NCBI RefSeq assembly: GCF_015694465.1
Contig: NZ_JADQDO010000001.1
Location: 310,001 to 374,000, forward strand
From: Microvirga alba
Lineage (GTDB): Bacteria; Pseudomonadota; Alphaproteobacteria; Rhizobiales; Beijerinckiaceae
Reading direction: 5' to 3'
Length of the DNA: 64,000 nucleotides
In this document: piece by piece, positions 8,721 to 18,136 of the stretch
Position numbering within the stretch: the first letter of the stretch is position 1
Layout of the letters: every line of letters starts with the position of its first letter
The notes under the pieces: generated by a model
Database searches by the model: none
Told to the model about the DNA's origin: nothing
What the model saw: only the letters and a program-made list of their open reading frames with translations
Position numbers and translations under genes: made by a program

Positions 8721-9518
8721 GTGCGTGAAGCCCTTGCAGCCCGCCCCGACGGAGATTTCATCGTCTCCGCGCCCGTGCGGCGAAAATCATCGGCCAGAAC
8801 CAAGGCAAAGAAGGTCGGCGTCGGCGCGCGACTCATGGCTTTCGTCTTCAGCCACCCGCGCGAGATGATAGCCGCCGCGTTCCTGGCAGGATGCGGTGGC
8901 GTGATCACATACAATGCGCTGGTCTTGCAGAGCGCCCGCCACCCCGCGCCGCTGTTTAACCAAAGGGATATCGGGCCCGCGCGGCAACCGCTCCCGCCCC
9001 TGCGACCGGGCGCTGGCGTTACAGAGCCTCAATCGCCCGCGCCGGCCCCGGCGCAGCCTGCAGCTCTCGTCCCGGCGGCGCCGGCAGCGACGCCTGCGCC
9101 CGCAGCTCCGTCGAAGCTTCCGTCGCGCGGCGCGATCGCGGACCTGATCCGCAATGGCGGTGAGGCCGCGCCGGCACCTCCGCAACCGGCCAAGGCCGCC
9201 GTCGTTCCGCCTCCTGCGCCGACGGCTGCGGCCGCCCCGGTCATGCGCGATCCCATCGGGGAGATCATCCGCATGGGCGGTCCCGTTCCAACGCCGCCCG
9301 CAAATGTCGGAAAGGCGGGATCAGGCGATCTCGTGATGTCCGGACAGCGGGCGCTGGCCAAGCTCGGCTACAGCGTGAAGGCCGATGGCATGATGGGGAC
9401 CGGGACGCGCCAGGCCATCGAACGTTTCGAGCAGGAGCGGCGTTTGCCGGTGACGGGCGACTTCAGCCCGCGAACGGTCCGCGAATTGTCGGCGGCGTCC
9501 GGAATCGTGGTTCAATAG
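8721..9518 (+). CDS. Membrane-anchored peptidoglycan-binding (PG_binding_1) protein
   Basis: 265 residues, GTG start six bases after the kinase stop, so probably co-transcribed. A basic cytoplasmic N-terminus (RRKSSARTKAKK) leads to one membrane segment (about residues 45-65, MIAAAFLAGCGGVITYNALV), then a long Pro/Ala-rich periplasmic linker (about 90-185), and a C-terminal PG_binding_1 module (SGQRALAKLGYSVKADGMMG to PRTVRELSAASGI). The layout is that of an envelope-tethered wall-binding protein. The gene overlaps the DUF1491 gene at its stop codon. Confidence 0.85.
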   Translation: MREALAARPDGDFIVSAPVRRKSSARTKAKKVGVGARLMAFVFSHPREMIAAAFLAGCGGVITYNALVLQSARHPAPLFNQRDIGPARQPLPPLRPGAGVTEPQSPAPAPAQPAALVPAAPAATPAPAAPSKLPSRGAIADLIRNGGEAAPAPPQPAKAAVVPPPAPTAAAAPVMRDPIGEIIRMGGPVPTPPANVGKAGSGDLVMSGQRALAKLGYSVKADGMMGTGTRQAIERFEQERRLPVTGDFSPRTVRELSAASGIVVQ

Positions 9519-9859
9519 TGACCCGGCTTCGTTCCGATTTTTGGGTCTCGGCCTATCTTCGCCGTTGCGCCATCGAAGGCGTTGAGGCCGTGTTGCGAAG
9601 GCGCGGCGCGGCCGAAGCAGGCGCGATCTTCGTGAAGCTTGATCTGCTCGACGGAACGGCGAGCCTCTTTGGTCCTGCACCGCAGCTTTTTCTTGACGAT
9701 ACGGGCGATCGCCTGTTTTACGCCGTCCTTCAGGCTGGCACCCCACTCGATGTGGAGGAGAGGGTAAAGCGCGAACTCCGCTTCGACCCCGATCTGTGGC
9801 TGCTCGAGGTCGACGACCGCGCGGGCCGTCATTTCCTTGAGCTTGCGCCGGAAAGCTAG
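9518..9859 (+). CDS. DUF1491 family protein
   Basis: 113 residues matching the DUF1491 family end to end (LRSDFWVSAYLRRC near the start; RELRFDPDLWLLEVDDR near the end), a small alphaproteobacterial family of unknown function. Translation begins at a GTG that overlaps the stop codon of the peptidoglycan-binding protein gene by one base (TAGTG), indicating translational coupling. No signal peptide, so cytoplasmic. The kinase, the wall-binding protein and this gene look like one operon. Confidence 0.88.
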   Translation: MTRLRSDFWVSAYLRRCAIEGVEAVLRRRGAAEAGAIFVKLDLLDGTASLFGPAPQLFLDDTGDRLFYAVLQAGTPLDVEERVKRELRFDPDLWLLEVDDRAGRHFLELAPES

Positions 9860-10043
9860 GGCGTTCGGACGCTAAGAATATCCTGCTCCAGATTGGGAAC
9901 TGAAGCGCGGCTGTGCCTGTTATTTCGCTGAAGGCCCGCGGTTTCGATGAAATCTACGGCATCGGAAACGGTTCGTTAACCATACCGCTATTTTCTGACG
10001 CGGTGGCCGAAGCAGGTGTAGGGCTAGCTGAGGGGAGGTCTCA

Positions 10044-10250
10044 ATGCATGAGATCTGGACAAGATCGTCGGGAGTTGTCGTCGCCTTTCCCGATGAGGCT
10101 TCACGGCCCCACCGCCCGCATCTCGCGGCGGACGAGCCGCGCGGCGAAATCCTGTTATTCACCGGCGTCCGCTACGAGCGCCCATCCCCCAATCCGGGTC
10201 CCTCCCGCCCTTTCGCTTCCCACGGCCCTCGACGTCGTAGACGCTCGTAA
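10044..10250 (+). CDS. Small hypothetical protein ending in an Arg-rich tail
   Basis: 68 residues with a strong ribosome-binding site (GGGGAGG, five bases before the ATG). The central block GEILLFTGVRYER looks like a short conserved motif of small rhizobial proteins of unknown function, as far as I recall; outside it the sequence is rich in Pro, His and Arg. No signal peptide or membrane segment. The very basic end (RRRRRS) could be real or a read-through into non-conserved sequence. It converges on the GNAT gene. Confidence 0.6.
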   Translation: MHEIWTRSSGVVVAFPDEASRPHRPHLAADEPRGEILLFTGVRYERPSPNPGPSRPFASHGPRRRRRS

Positions 10251-10277
10251 GGGCCGGGGCGCGCGCACGGTCGGACG

Positions 10278-10781
10278 TCAGCCGCCCGATGGATCGAGAT
10301 CGCGCACCATCATCACAGCATCTGTCCCGTAGCTGAGAAGTTTGGCGTCAAGGCCGGGAACACGCGTGACCCGAAAGCCCAATCTCTCCCAGAATTCCTG
10401 CGACTTGTTGACGGCGACCAACGACATGTTGCTGAAGCCGGCCGCGCGCGCGTGACGGGCCAGAAGCTCGCCGGCCTGCACCGCATATCCCTTGCCACGT
10501 CCCTCCGGTAGAAGGGCGACATCATGGACGTAATAGGTCGTGGCGGGATTTGGCATGACGCCAAGACGGGAATTCAAGGGCGGTGGTTCGCCGTAACGCC
10601 ACGGATGAGTCAACGCATAGCCGATGAGAGCGTTGCGCTCCGAGAGGACATAGCAGCCGTCGGGATAAATCCGTTGGCGCTCCGCGAGCACTTCCATGTC
10701 TTCCGGATGAGCCAGGTGAATCCGGTCCGCGAGCCCCTTCACTTGGTCCAGGTCCTGCGTTGTCATAAGGCGCCAGGGCAT
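10278..10781 (-). CDS. GNAT family N-acetyltransferase
   Basis: 167 residues with the GNAT fold: an N-terminal substrate region (DLDQVKGLADRIHLAHPEDM), the core strand with YYVHDVALLPEGRGKGYAVQ supplying the acetyl-CoA pyrophosphate loop (Q/RxxGxG-like RGKGYA), and the C-terminal motif NKSQEFWERLGFRVTR. The substrate cannot be read from sequence. Its start overlaps by one base the end of the upstream DUF1254-type gene, so it is the last gene of the minus-strand group that begins with the penicillin-binding protein. Confidence 0.92.
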   Translation of the reverse strand: MPWRLMTTQDLDQVKGLADRIHLAHPEDMEVLAERQRIYPDGCYVLSERNALIGYALTHPWRYGEPPPLNSRLGVMPNPATTYYVHDVALLPEGRGKGYAVQAGELLARHARAAGFSNMSLVAVNKSQEFWERLGFRVTRVPGLDAKLLSYGTDAVMMVRDLDPSGG

Positions 10782-11359
10782 TATTCTTCTTCGTCTTGAT
10801 CAATCGTGCAGGACACCGCCTTGGCGGCCTCCTCAGCTTGAGCGCGCAGGCTCGGGGTGGGAGCAACAACGCGGATCACCACGTATCCCTCTTCGTCGGG
10901 CGCGACAATCCTTACGTCGCGGGAGGGGGCATCTTCATCGTCTCCGGCGCGGGCTTCATCGAGTTGTCGCTCCGTCATGAGGACGATTGCGAGTTCGCCA
11001 CGCACGGCGGCCTTGTCGGTGACCGCGAAGAAGACGCCACCGGTGCTTGTATGCATGGAAAATGAGAGAAGAAGTGGCCCGGTCTTCGCCGCAATGCGCT
11101 CCGGTCCATCTGAAAGGTCAAACGGGCAGGCCGCGACGGCGACCGCCGGGTCAGGCAGCGGCAGCCAGGTGTTTTCTCCCCCCGGAGGGCTCACGATCTG
11201 CGCCTTTTCTGCCAGTGGCATAACCTCAATCCTGGCGAAAGCGCTCTCCGTCGCGAAGCGCGGGCTGGCGAGGACGACGACGACATGAACGGCCGCCGCG
11301 AGCACGAGGCCGCTCAAGGTTGCGATCACAAAGCGGCCAAATAGCCTCATGACGCGCAC
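10781..11359 (-). CDS. DUF1254-type membrane-anchored protein
   Basis: 192 residues. A hydrophobic segment near the N-terminus (about residues 12-32, VIATLSGLVLAAAVHVVVVLA) anchors a periplasmic domain. Features such as PLPDPAVAVAACPFDLSDGP, followed by a strand-rich region and a C-terminal helix with one cysteine, match the short DUF1254-annotated proteins that in Rhizobiales sit beside a DUF1214 protein. It overlaps the DUF1214 gene by 13 bases and the GNAT gene by one, so all three are co-translated. The function is unknown; pairing with DUF1214 suggests a joint envelope role. Confidence 0.72.
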   Translation of the reverse strand: MRVMRLFGRFVIATLSGLVLAAAVHVVVVLASPRFATESAFARIEVMPLAEKAQIVSPPGGENTWLPLPDPAVAVAACPFDLSDGPERIAAKTGPLLLSFSMHTSTGGVFFAVTDKAAVRGELAIVLMTERQLDEARAGDDEDAPSRDVRIVAPDEEGYVVIRVVAPTPSLRAQAEEAAKAVSCTIDQDEEE

Positions 11360-12015
11360 CCCAGACGGTCGATGGTGGGGAATGCCCGCACATCGACGCT
11401 CGAGCTTGATCCGCCAGGTACATCGTAGAGGCGAAGTACGACGCTGAAATATCCGGCCGGGGGAAGCTGGAGCCAGTTTCCAGGCTGAAGATCCCGTGAC
11501 AGGTTGATCGAAAAGGCGTTGTCCGGTGATCGAATGATCTCTGTCGAGGTGAAGCCATTGCGCCCGAGATCCGAGACGGGGAGGCGGCCGCCTTTGTCGT
11601 AGAGCGTCAATGTCCAGAACCGCGCGACTGGCATGACCGAGCCGATGCGGTAGGTGCAGGCGGCATCGAGTTTACGGCCTTCACTGTCCATCCGGGCCGA
11701 CAAGGCCAAGCCTTCGCCGATGCCTAACGGAATTTCGCCGCGCCGCGCCACGATGGCGCGCATATAGGGATCAGCGGCGGTCGAACCGAGCTTCGGCCAG
11801 GCCCTCCAGGGGCCGATGCGCTGGGTGCCGAAAGGAGGGTCGCCCTTCAAGACCAGATAGGCCGACCCCAGGCCGAGCCCAAGGGCGAGCAGGAGCGCGT
11901 AGACGACAAGGATCGCCGTGGGGAAAGACCTGGGTCGCCCGGCGGATGACCGCTTGCGGACGATGCGCGTCGAGTGAAGCGCTGGGGTTTTCCTCAATAT
12001 GGCGGAGCCCTCCAT
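11347..12015 (-). CDS. DUF1214 domain-containing membrane protein
   Basis: 222 residues. One N-terminal membrane segment (FPTAILVVYALLLALGLGLGSAYLVL) is followed by a periplasmic beta-rich domain with the DUF1214 signature: PYMRAIVARRGEIPLGIGEG, FWTLTLYDKGGRLP, and NWLQLPPAGYFSVVLRLYDV at the C-terminus. The open frame extends to 12126 inside the upstream gene, but the ATG at 12015 lies one base after the stop codon of the penicillin-binding protein gene, so I take that as the coupled start. The function is not known. Confidence 0.85.
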   Translation of the reverse strand: MEGSAILRKTPALHSTRIVRKRSSAGRPRSFPTAILVVYALLLALGLGLGSAYLVLKGDPPFGTQRIGPWRAWPKLGSTAADPYMRAIVARRGEIPLGIGEGLALSARMDSEGRKLDAACTYRIGSVMPVARFWTLTLYDKGGRLPVSDLGRNGFTSTEIIRSPDNAFSINLSRDLQPGNWLQLPPAGYFSVVLRLYDVPGGSSSSVDVRAFPTIDRLGCAS

Positions 12016-12016
12016 G

Positions 12017-14209
12017 CTAGGGCATCGCAACTTGGCGGGGTGACGAGGCTGCGGACGTCCGCGAGCCTTCGGATGAGGTAGGGCGCTCCGCCGACTTGAA
12101 GAGGGTACCGATGTCCCCGAGAACATCGAAGGCTCGACGGGACAGGATGCCCGCGAGGTAGGCCTGCGATTGCGCCTGTTGGTCCGGCGTCGTCTCCCCG
12201 GCCGACGCGACGCGGGCGGAGTTCTCAGGCTCGAGGCCGGGAATCGGGCGGAGTTCGAGGTTCTGGTGGGCGACGCCCATCACCTCATGCCACGTCATGG
12301 CGGGCAGGGTGCCGCCCGTCATGTTGTTCATCGGGCTGTGGTTGTCGTTGCCGAACCAGACGCTGGCCACGAGATTGCCGGTGTAACCTACGAACCACGC
12401 ATCGCGATACTCGTTGGTGGTGCCGGTCTTGCCGGAGGCGCGAATACCATCGAGGCGAGCTCGCCCTCCGGTGCCTTCCTCGATGACCTTGTTGAGCATG
12501 AAGTTCATGTCCTGCACGACCCGTGGCTGCAGCACCTGCTCGGGCACGCCGTCGCGTTCGTGGCGGTAAATGACGTCACCCGACGAGTTGCGGACCTCCC
12601 ACGCGGCGTAGGGGGCGGCCCGCTTGCCGCCATTCGCGAACACCGCATAGGACGCGGCCATGTCGATCGGCGTGACTTCGGCGGCCCCGATGGGAAGCGA
12701 GCTTGAATCGGTGAGCGGATGGGTCAGGCCCATTTTCTTCGCCATGGCGATGATCAGCGCACGCCCTGCCTTGGCGTTGCCTTTGCCCATTTCGACGGAA
12801 AGGTGAATGGGGATCGAGTTGATCGAGCGCGCCAGCGCCGAGACCAGCGGCACGCTACCTGAAAACGAGCGGCCATAATTCTGCGGGCACCAATTGCCGA
12901 GGCAGATGGGGCGGTCGACGACGATGGAGTTGGGGCGAAGCTTCGGGATGGTCGTCAAAGCCGTGGCATAGACGAAGGGTTTGAACGACGAGCCCGGCTG
13001 GCGCAGGGCATCCGTGGCGCGGTTGAATTGGCTCTGGCCATAATCCCGCCCGCCGACGATCGCGCGGACTGCGCCGTCGACGTCCATGACCACGATAGCG
13101 CCCTGTCCGGCCCGATATTCCCGTCCGTGCTGGCGCAGCATGTCCTCCAAGGTCCGCTCCGTGTGCCGTTGAAGCGCGGCGTCGAGCGGCGTCTTCACGA
13201 TCAGCACCCGGTCGTTGCCGAGTTTCTTATCGGCGGCGAGCTGTTTTACCTGCTCGAAGGCCCAATCGAGATAGTAGTCGGGCGTCGTCTCGCGACTGCG
13301 GTTGACGGGGGTCGCGGGATTGCGGCGAGCCGTCTGGATCTGACCCTCGGTCAGAAAGCCCGCATCGACCATGTTGTGAAGAACGTCGTTCGCGCGTGCA
13401 CGCGCCGCGGGCAGGTTGATGTGGGGGGCGAATTTCGTCGGTGCTTTGAACAGACCCGCCAGCATCGCCGCCTCGGCAAGGGTCACGTCCTTGGCCGACT
13501 TGCCGAAATAGTAATCCGCTGCCGCCACGACCCCGTGGGCGCCGCCGCCCATATAGGCGCGGTCGAGATAGAGCTTGAGGATCTCGTCCTTCGTCAGGTG
13601 GAACTCGAGCCAGACGGCAAGGAAGGCTTCCTTGATCTTGCGTTCCAGCGAGCGCTCGTTGGTGAGAAAGAGATTCTTGGCCAGTTGCTGCGTAATGGAG
13701 GACCCGCCCTGCACCACGCCGCCGCCCCGCGCATTGACGACCAAGGCGCGGGTCGTGCCGATGGGATCGATGCCCCAATGATCGTAGAAACGGCGATCTT
13801 CGGTCGCGATCGCCGCCTTGATAAGATAGTCGGGGAAGTCTTCGAGCTTGTAGGAATCATCGAGCCGGATGCCGCGCCGTCCGATTTCCTGACCGTGACG
13901 GTCGAGGAAGGTCACTGCGAGATCCTGGGTCCTGAGCCAGTCATTGTCGGTTTCGCGAAAGGCCGGAAGTGCGAGCGCCAGCATCGCGACGCCGCCGACC
14001 AACCCCAGGGTCATCGTCTCGCTCGCCAGGTCAAAAGCAATGCGCGGCGCGCCGTGAAAACGGAGGCTCTTCGATTTTTTCGAATAGGCATCCCAACCCG
14101 ATTTGATGCCCTGAAAGCTTTGGAAAAAGAAGGTGTTGAGCCACGCGTCGAAGGCGAGGGCCGCACGCTTGATTCGCGTCAGGATCGGGGTGGGAGGAAG
14201 CGAGCGCAC
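12017..14209 (-). CDS. PBP1A-family bifunctional penicillin-binding protein
   Basis: 730 residues. It polymerises lipid II and cross-links peptidoglycan in the periplasm. A cytoplasmic stretch and one membrane segment (about 64-84) precede the GT51 transglycosylase domain, with the catalytic Glu in ATEDRRFYDHWG (about 137) and the GGSSITQQLAKNL motif (about 168-180). The transpeptidase domain has SSFK (407-410, active Ser), SIN (462-464) and KTGT (594-597). All catalytic motifs are intact. The C-terminal 100 residues are an acidic/Ser-rich tail. It is the first gene of a minus-strand operon with the DUF1214, DUF1254 and GNAT genes. The paralogue (1A, 1B or 1C type) is not resolved. Confidence 0.95.
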   Translation of the reverse strand: MRSLPPTPILTRIKRAALAFDAWLNTFFFQSFQGIKSGWDAYSKKSKSLRFHGAPRIAFDLASETMTLGLVGGVAMLALALPAFRETDNDWLRTQDLAVTFLDRHGQEIGRRGIRLDDSYKLEDFPDYLIKAAIATEDRRFYDHWGIDPIGTTRALVVNARGGGVVQGGSSITQQLAKNLFLTNERSLERKIKEAFLAVWLEFHLTKDEILKLYLDRAYMGGGAHGVVAAADYYFGKSAKDVTLAEAAMLAGLFKAPTKFAPHINLPAARARANDVLHNMVDAGFLTEGQIQTARRNPATPVNRSRETTPDYYLDWAFEQVKQLAADKKLGNDRVLIVKTPLDAALQRHTERTLEDMLRQHGREYRAGQGAIVVMDVDGAVRAIVGGRDYGQSQFNRATDALRQPGSSFKPFVYATALTTIPKLRPNSIVVDRPICLGNWCPQNYGRSFSGSVPLVSALARSINSIPIHLSVEMGKGNAKAGRALIIAMAKKMGLTHPLTDSSSLPIGAAEVTPIDMAASYAVFANGGKRAAPYAAWEVRNSSGDVIYRHERDGVPEQVLQPRVVQDMNFMLNKVIEEGTGGRARLDGIRASGKTGTTNEYRDAWFVGYTGNLVASVWFGNDNHSPMNNMTGGTLPAMTWHEVMGVAHQNLELRPIPGLEPENSARVASAGETTPDQQAQSQAYLAGILSRRAFDVLGDIGTLFKSAERPTSSEGSRTSAASSPRQVAMP

Positions 14210-14430
14210 GACAGTCCTTCGGGTAGATCAGGCAACCTGATGACGTCTATTTCTATATGGTCTTCGGCTCCCCTTGCGGCAACGCTTGCGCAAGCTGGCG
14301 TCTCTCAATGACAACTCCCAATGGGGTTCGTCGGTTCGGATGGCTTGATCCGGTGTGGGAAAAGGAGCGCGGAGCCTGTAAAGCGGCATCGTCCCTGAAA
14401 CCGCCGCAAACACGCATCAACGCTGCTCAC

Positions 14431-14925
14431 ATGGAGAATACGGTGACTGTTATTACGCCCGCCCCCGAGCCGAAGCCCTTCTGGCGCGAGAAAGGCCTCG
14501 AGGCGATGAGCAGCGAGGAATGGGAAAGCCTGTGCGACGGCTGTGCGCGCTGCTGCCTTGTCAAACTCGAGGACGAGGATTCCGGCGATATTCTCTATAC
14601 GGATGTGGGCTGTACGCTGCTCGACGATCAGACCTGCCGGTGCCGCGACTATCCGAACCGCCAAGCGAAGGTGCCCGATTGCGTGCGCCTGACGCCCGAT
14701 GCGGTGCGAAGCTTGTCCTGGCTGCCCGAAACCTGCGCCTATCGGCTCGTTTCCGAAGGCCGGGACCTCTACTGGTGGCATCCGCTCGTCTCAGGCGATC
14801 CCGAAACCGTCCACGCCGCCGGAATCTCGGTGCGCGACCGGGTTTCCGGGCCGGAAGAAAATTTCACAATTCAAGAATTGCTTGAGCGCATCACGGACTG
14901 GCCGGCTGAAAATGTTCAATCTTGA
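14431..14925 (+). CDS. YcgN/YkgJ family cysteine cluster protein
   Basis: 164 residues of the UPF0260 (YcgN) family: [21 protein letters not shown], then [33 protein letters not shown] and [12 protein letters not shown], ending [14 protein letters not shown]. The conserved cysteines suggest a bound zinc or iron centre; the function is not established. The open frame starts at 14257, but the conserved region begins just after MENTVTVIT (14431), so I take that start. The gene diverges from the penicillin-binding protein gene. Confidence 0.9.
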   Translation: MENTVTVITPAPEPKPFWREKGLEAMSSEEWESLCDGCARCCLVKLEDEDSGDILYTDVGCTLLDDQTCRCRDYPNRQAKVPDCVRLTPDAVRSLSWLPETCAYRLVSEGRDLYWWHPLVSGDPETVHAAGISVRDRVSGPEENFTIQELLERITDWPAENVQS

Positions 14926-14982
14926 CGCCATAGAAAATCAGGACCAAGTTTGACTGCAATTCAGAAGCGGGAGGTTAAGATA

Positions 14983-15048
14983 ATGACGCCGCCGCAGAAT
15001 AACGTGCAAGGTCTTCGTTTGGGCGGTCGTATTGACGCTCGGCGCTGA
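14983..15048 (+). CDS. Candidate 21-residue small ORF
   Basis: ATG to TGA reading MTPPQNNVQGLRLGGRIDARR is not interrupted and is preceded by a consensus GGGAGG ribosome-binding site eight bases upstream. It lies 57 bases after the YcgN-type gene and is followed, 79 bases on, by a very strong terminator at 15128. The peptide is basic with no hydrophobic segment. I do not recognise it; it could be a translated leader or chance. Confidence 0.35.
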   Translation: MTPPQNNVQGLRLGGRIDARR

Positions 15049-15127
15049 CTTTATAGAGAAAAAAATCTGAATTTATACTTTTCAGCTTATGCTGAATGCT
15101 TTTAGTGAAGCGTGACATTGTGTCATG

Positions 15128-15162
15128 AGGGGATTTTGCGCTGTCGCGCAAAATCCCCTTTT
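15128..15162 (+). terminator. Strong intrinsic terminator
   Basis: A perfect 14-bp stem (15128-15141 with 15146-15159) with a TGTC loop is followed by TTTT, oriented for plus-strand transcripts. It is 200 bases after the nearest annotated plus-strand gene, so it closes either a long 3' untranslated region or a separate short transcript containing the 21-residue ORF. Confidence 0.85.
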
Positions 15163-15200
15163 GTTTGTGTTGGCGTCGGCTCCGAAGCTTGGTCGGTACG

Positions 15201-15248
15201 GCTAAGTAAATTGCTAAGTAAACAGCCAAGTAAATAGCCAAGTATGTG
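15201..15248 (+). repeat. Four tandem 12-bp repeats
   Basis: Units at 15201, 15213, 15225 and 15237 read GCTAAGTAAATT, GCTAAGTAAACA, GCCAAGTAAATA and GCCAAGTATGTG, sharing the core GC(T/C)AAGTA. They are AT-rich and non-coding. Regular 12-bp phasing puts each core slightly over one helix turn apart, as in iterated protein-binding sites. They are too short and unspaced for a CRISPR array. Confidence 0.7.
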
Positions 15249-15319
15249 AATGAAATAGAAGAGATCATAAGCGGAACACTTCGTAATCAAGTCGGTTGGT
15301 CTGATGGGAGGATGCTCCT

Positions 15320-15397
15320 GTGACCTCGACCGTGATTTGTTTTCTTCTGGGGACGGTCTTTCCCCTTGCCATGGTGGGCTGGGTGATCGTCCATTGA
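15320..15397 (+). CDS. Candidate 25-residue hydrophobic mini-protein
   Basis: GTG start, eight bases after a GGGAGG ribosome-binding site, encodes 25 residues that would span a membrane once (VICFLLGTVFPLAMVGWVIV) and end in His-stop. Small single-span proteins of this type are commonly missed. There is no homology evidence and the confidence rests only on the signal and the hydrophobicity. 15398-15554 shows nothing else. Confidence 0.3.
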   Translation: MTSTVICFLLGTVFPLAMVGWVIVH

Positions 15398-15554
15398 CAC
15401 TTCTGTTACGGCAGAATGTCGCGGATATAAGAGCTATTCTTATATTCTTGATGGCTCTGCGCCTCAGAGGCTGTACCGGTTGGCTCCCCTCCGCGAGAGA
15501 ACCACAGGAAAATCACAAGAGAACGCTCGCGTTTGAGCGCGCATCGGATCGGGG

Positions 15555-16151
15555 CTACCCGGCAACGCGTGTGAGCTTTTGCAGCATCTGGGCGCGTAAG
15601 GCCTGAGGCAGGTCGAGTCCGGTCAGGCGCCAGGTTCCACCGCTGAGGCGAAAAGTCAGGCGGAAGCGCTTGTCCTTGGGCTCTCCTGCCGGGATGGCCA
15701 TGGAAATGCTTCTGAATCCTTGGGACTCCGACGCAACGAAAAGCTTCGCGACATGCCGTAGCGAACGGGCATCGAGCCGGAGCGGCAAGAGGATCGCCGA
15801 ACCGCTTTCCGCGATATTCGCGAAGCGGCCTTCATTCAGAAAATCAACCAGGGCATGCGGGGTCACGAGATTCTCGATGAGGGGGTCGAGAGCGACCGAT
15901 CCGACATTGGCTGCGGTCTGATTGTTCAGCAGGCTCAATTCCGGCTGCTCGTCGGACATCTTCAGATAGTCGTTGAGGATTTGCCGCGACAGGGATGTGC
16001 GAAGGGCTCGAAAATTCACACGCTCTTCGATCCGCGCGATGTCTCGCGCCTCCACGCTCTTGGCGAGATCGTAGAGCGCGACGAAGGGCGACATAATGAA
16101 GAGAGCCCAGGCAAGGAACAGCAAAAAAGAGACGCGCAATGTCCAGGCCAT
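15555..16151 (-). CDS. DUF2939 domain-containing protein
   Basis: 198 residues. It starts at an ATG with a good upstream AAGGGGGC; the open frame runs to 16283, but the family begins at the hydrophobic segment MAWTLRVSFLLFLAWALFIM. The DUF2939 core is plain: SPFVALYDLAKSVEARDIARIEERVNFRALR, then a central region and a C-terminal domain ending GGTWRLTGLDLPQ. The hydrophobic N-terminus anchors or exports the protein, with most of it in the periplasm. The function is unknown. Confidence 0.85.
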   Translation of the reverse strand: MAWTLRVSFLLFLAWALFIMSPFVALYDLAKSVEARDIARIEERVNFRALRTSLSRQILNDYLKMSDEQPELSLLNNQTAANVGSVALDPLIENLVTPHALVDFLNEGRFANIAESGSAILLPLRLDARSLRHVAKLFVASESQGFRSISMAIPAGEPKDKRFRLTFRLSGGTWRLTGLDLPQALRAQMLQKLTRVAG

Positions 16152-16281
16152 ATCTTGCCCCCTTCTCGCGAAGCGGATCCCTCGTACGGGCACGCCGAAA
16201 CGTCCCGTTAGCTGGGGAACCCATATGGGGCGGCGATAGGCGATTGACAGTCCGGCATCGCGATGAAGGCGCGCCGACAAC

Positions 16282-16310
16282 AAAAAAGGGCGATCGTGAG
16301 ATCGCCCTTT
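16282..16310 (-). terminator. Intrinsic terminator of the TRAP binding-protein gene
   Basis: An 11-bp stem (16285-16295 with 16300-16310) with loop GTGA; read on the minus strand it is followed by TTTTTT, 22 bases after the TRAP gene stop. It isolates that gene from the DUF2939 gene downstream. Confidence 0.88.
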
Positions 16311-16331
16311 CGAGATCGGAAGCGTAGATCC

Positions 16332-17815
<1,484 letters not shown>

Positions 17816-17965
17816 TTAGTTGAACGCTTCGGCGGCGCAGACTAACGCGAACAGAGCGATCACACCGAAAAGTTCGGCGACGCCGATCGCTATCGACGTT
17901 AGATCGCTGCTTATGAAAGCAACGGCGCTCGATACGAGCGCCACCAAGACAGCCCAAGTGATCAT
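17816..17965 (-). CDS. Small two-helix membrane protein
   Basis: 49 residues from an ATG at 17965 that has GGGAGAAGG just upstream. The frame extends to a GTG at 18010 without a ribosome-binding site, so the shorter form is preferred. The protein is almost wholly hydrophobic, with two probable membrane segments (ITWAVLVALVSSAVAFIS and IAIGVAELFGVIALFALVC), and ends AAEAFN. I do not recognise the family. It is divergent from the phosphatase-fold gene. Confidence 0.5.
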   Translation of the reverse strand: MITWAVLVALVSSAVAFISSDLTSIAIGVAELFGVIALFALVCAAEAFN

Positions 17966-18136
17966 GGGCCTTCTCCCAGCAAAGTATTCTCTTGCGCGGC
18001 GGATGAACACGGAACCAGGAAAAAAGTTCCCGATCCCATGCGAAATTTTTCAGCAGGTCGCGATCATACCACACAAGGCTGGCAAAAGCCTATCGTGAAA
18101 GACGTTTCATATTGAGATTCAACCTTTGTTCGAGCC

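Noticed and set aside
9913..10332. 139-residue plus-strand open frame
   Set aside because: It has no domain and overlaps in another frame the 68-residue ORF that has a strong ribosome-binding site.
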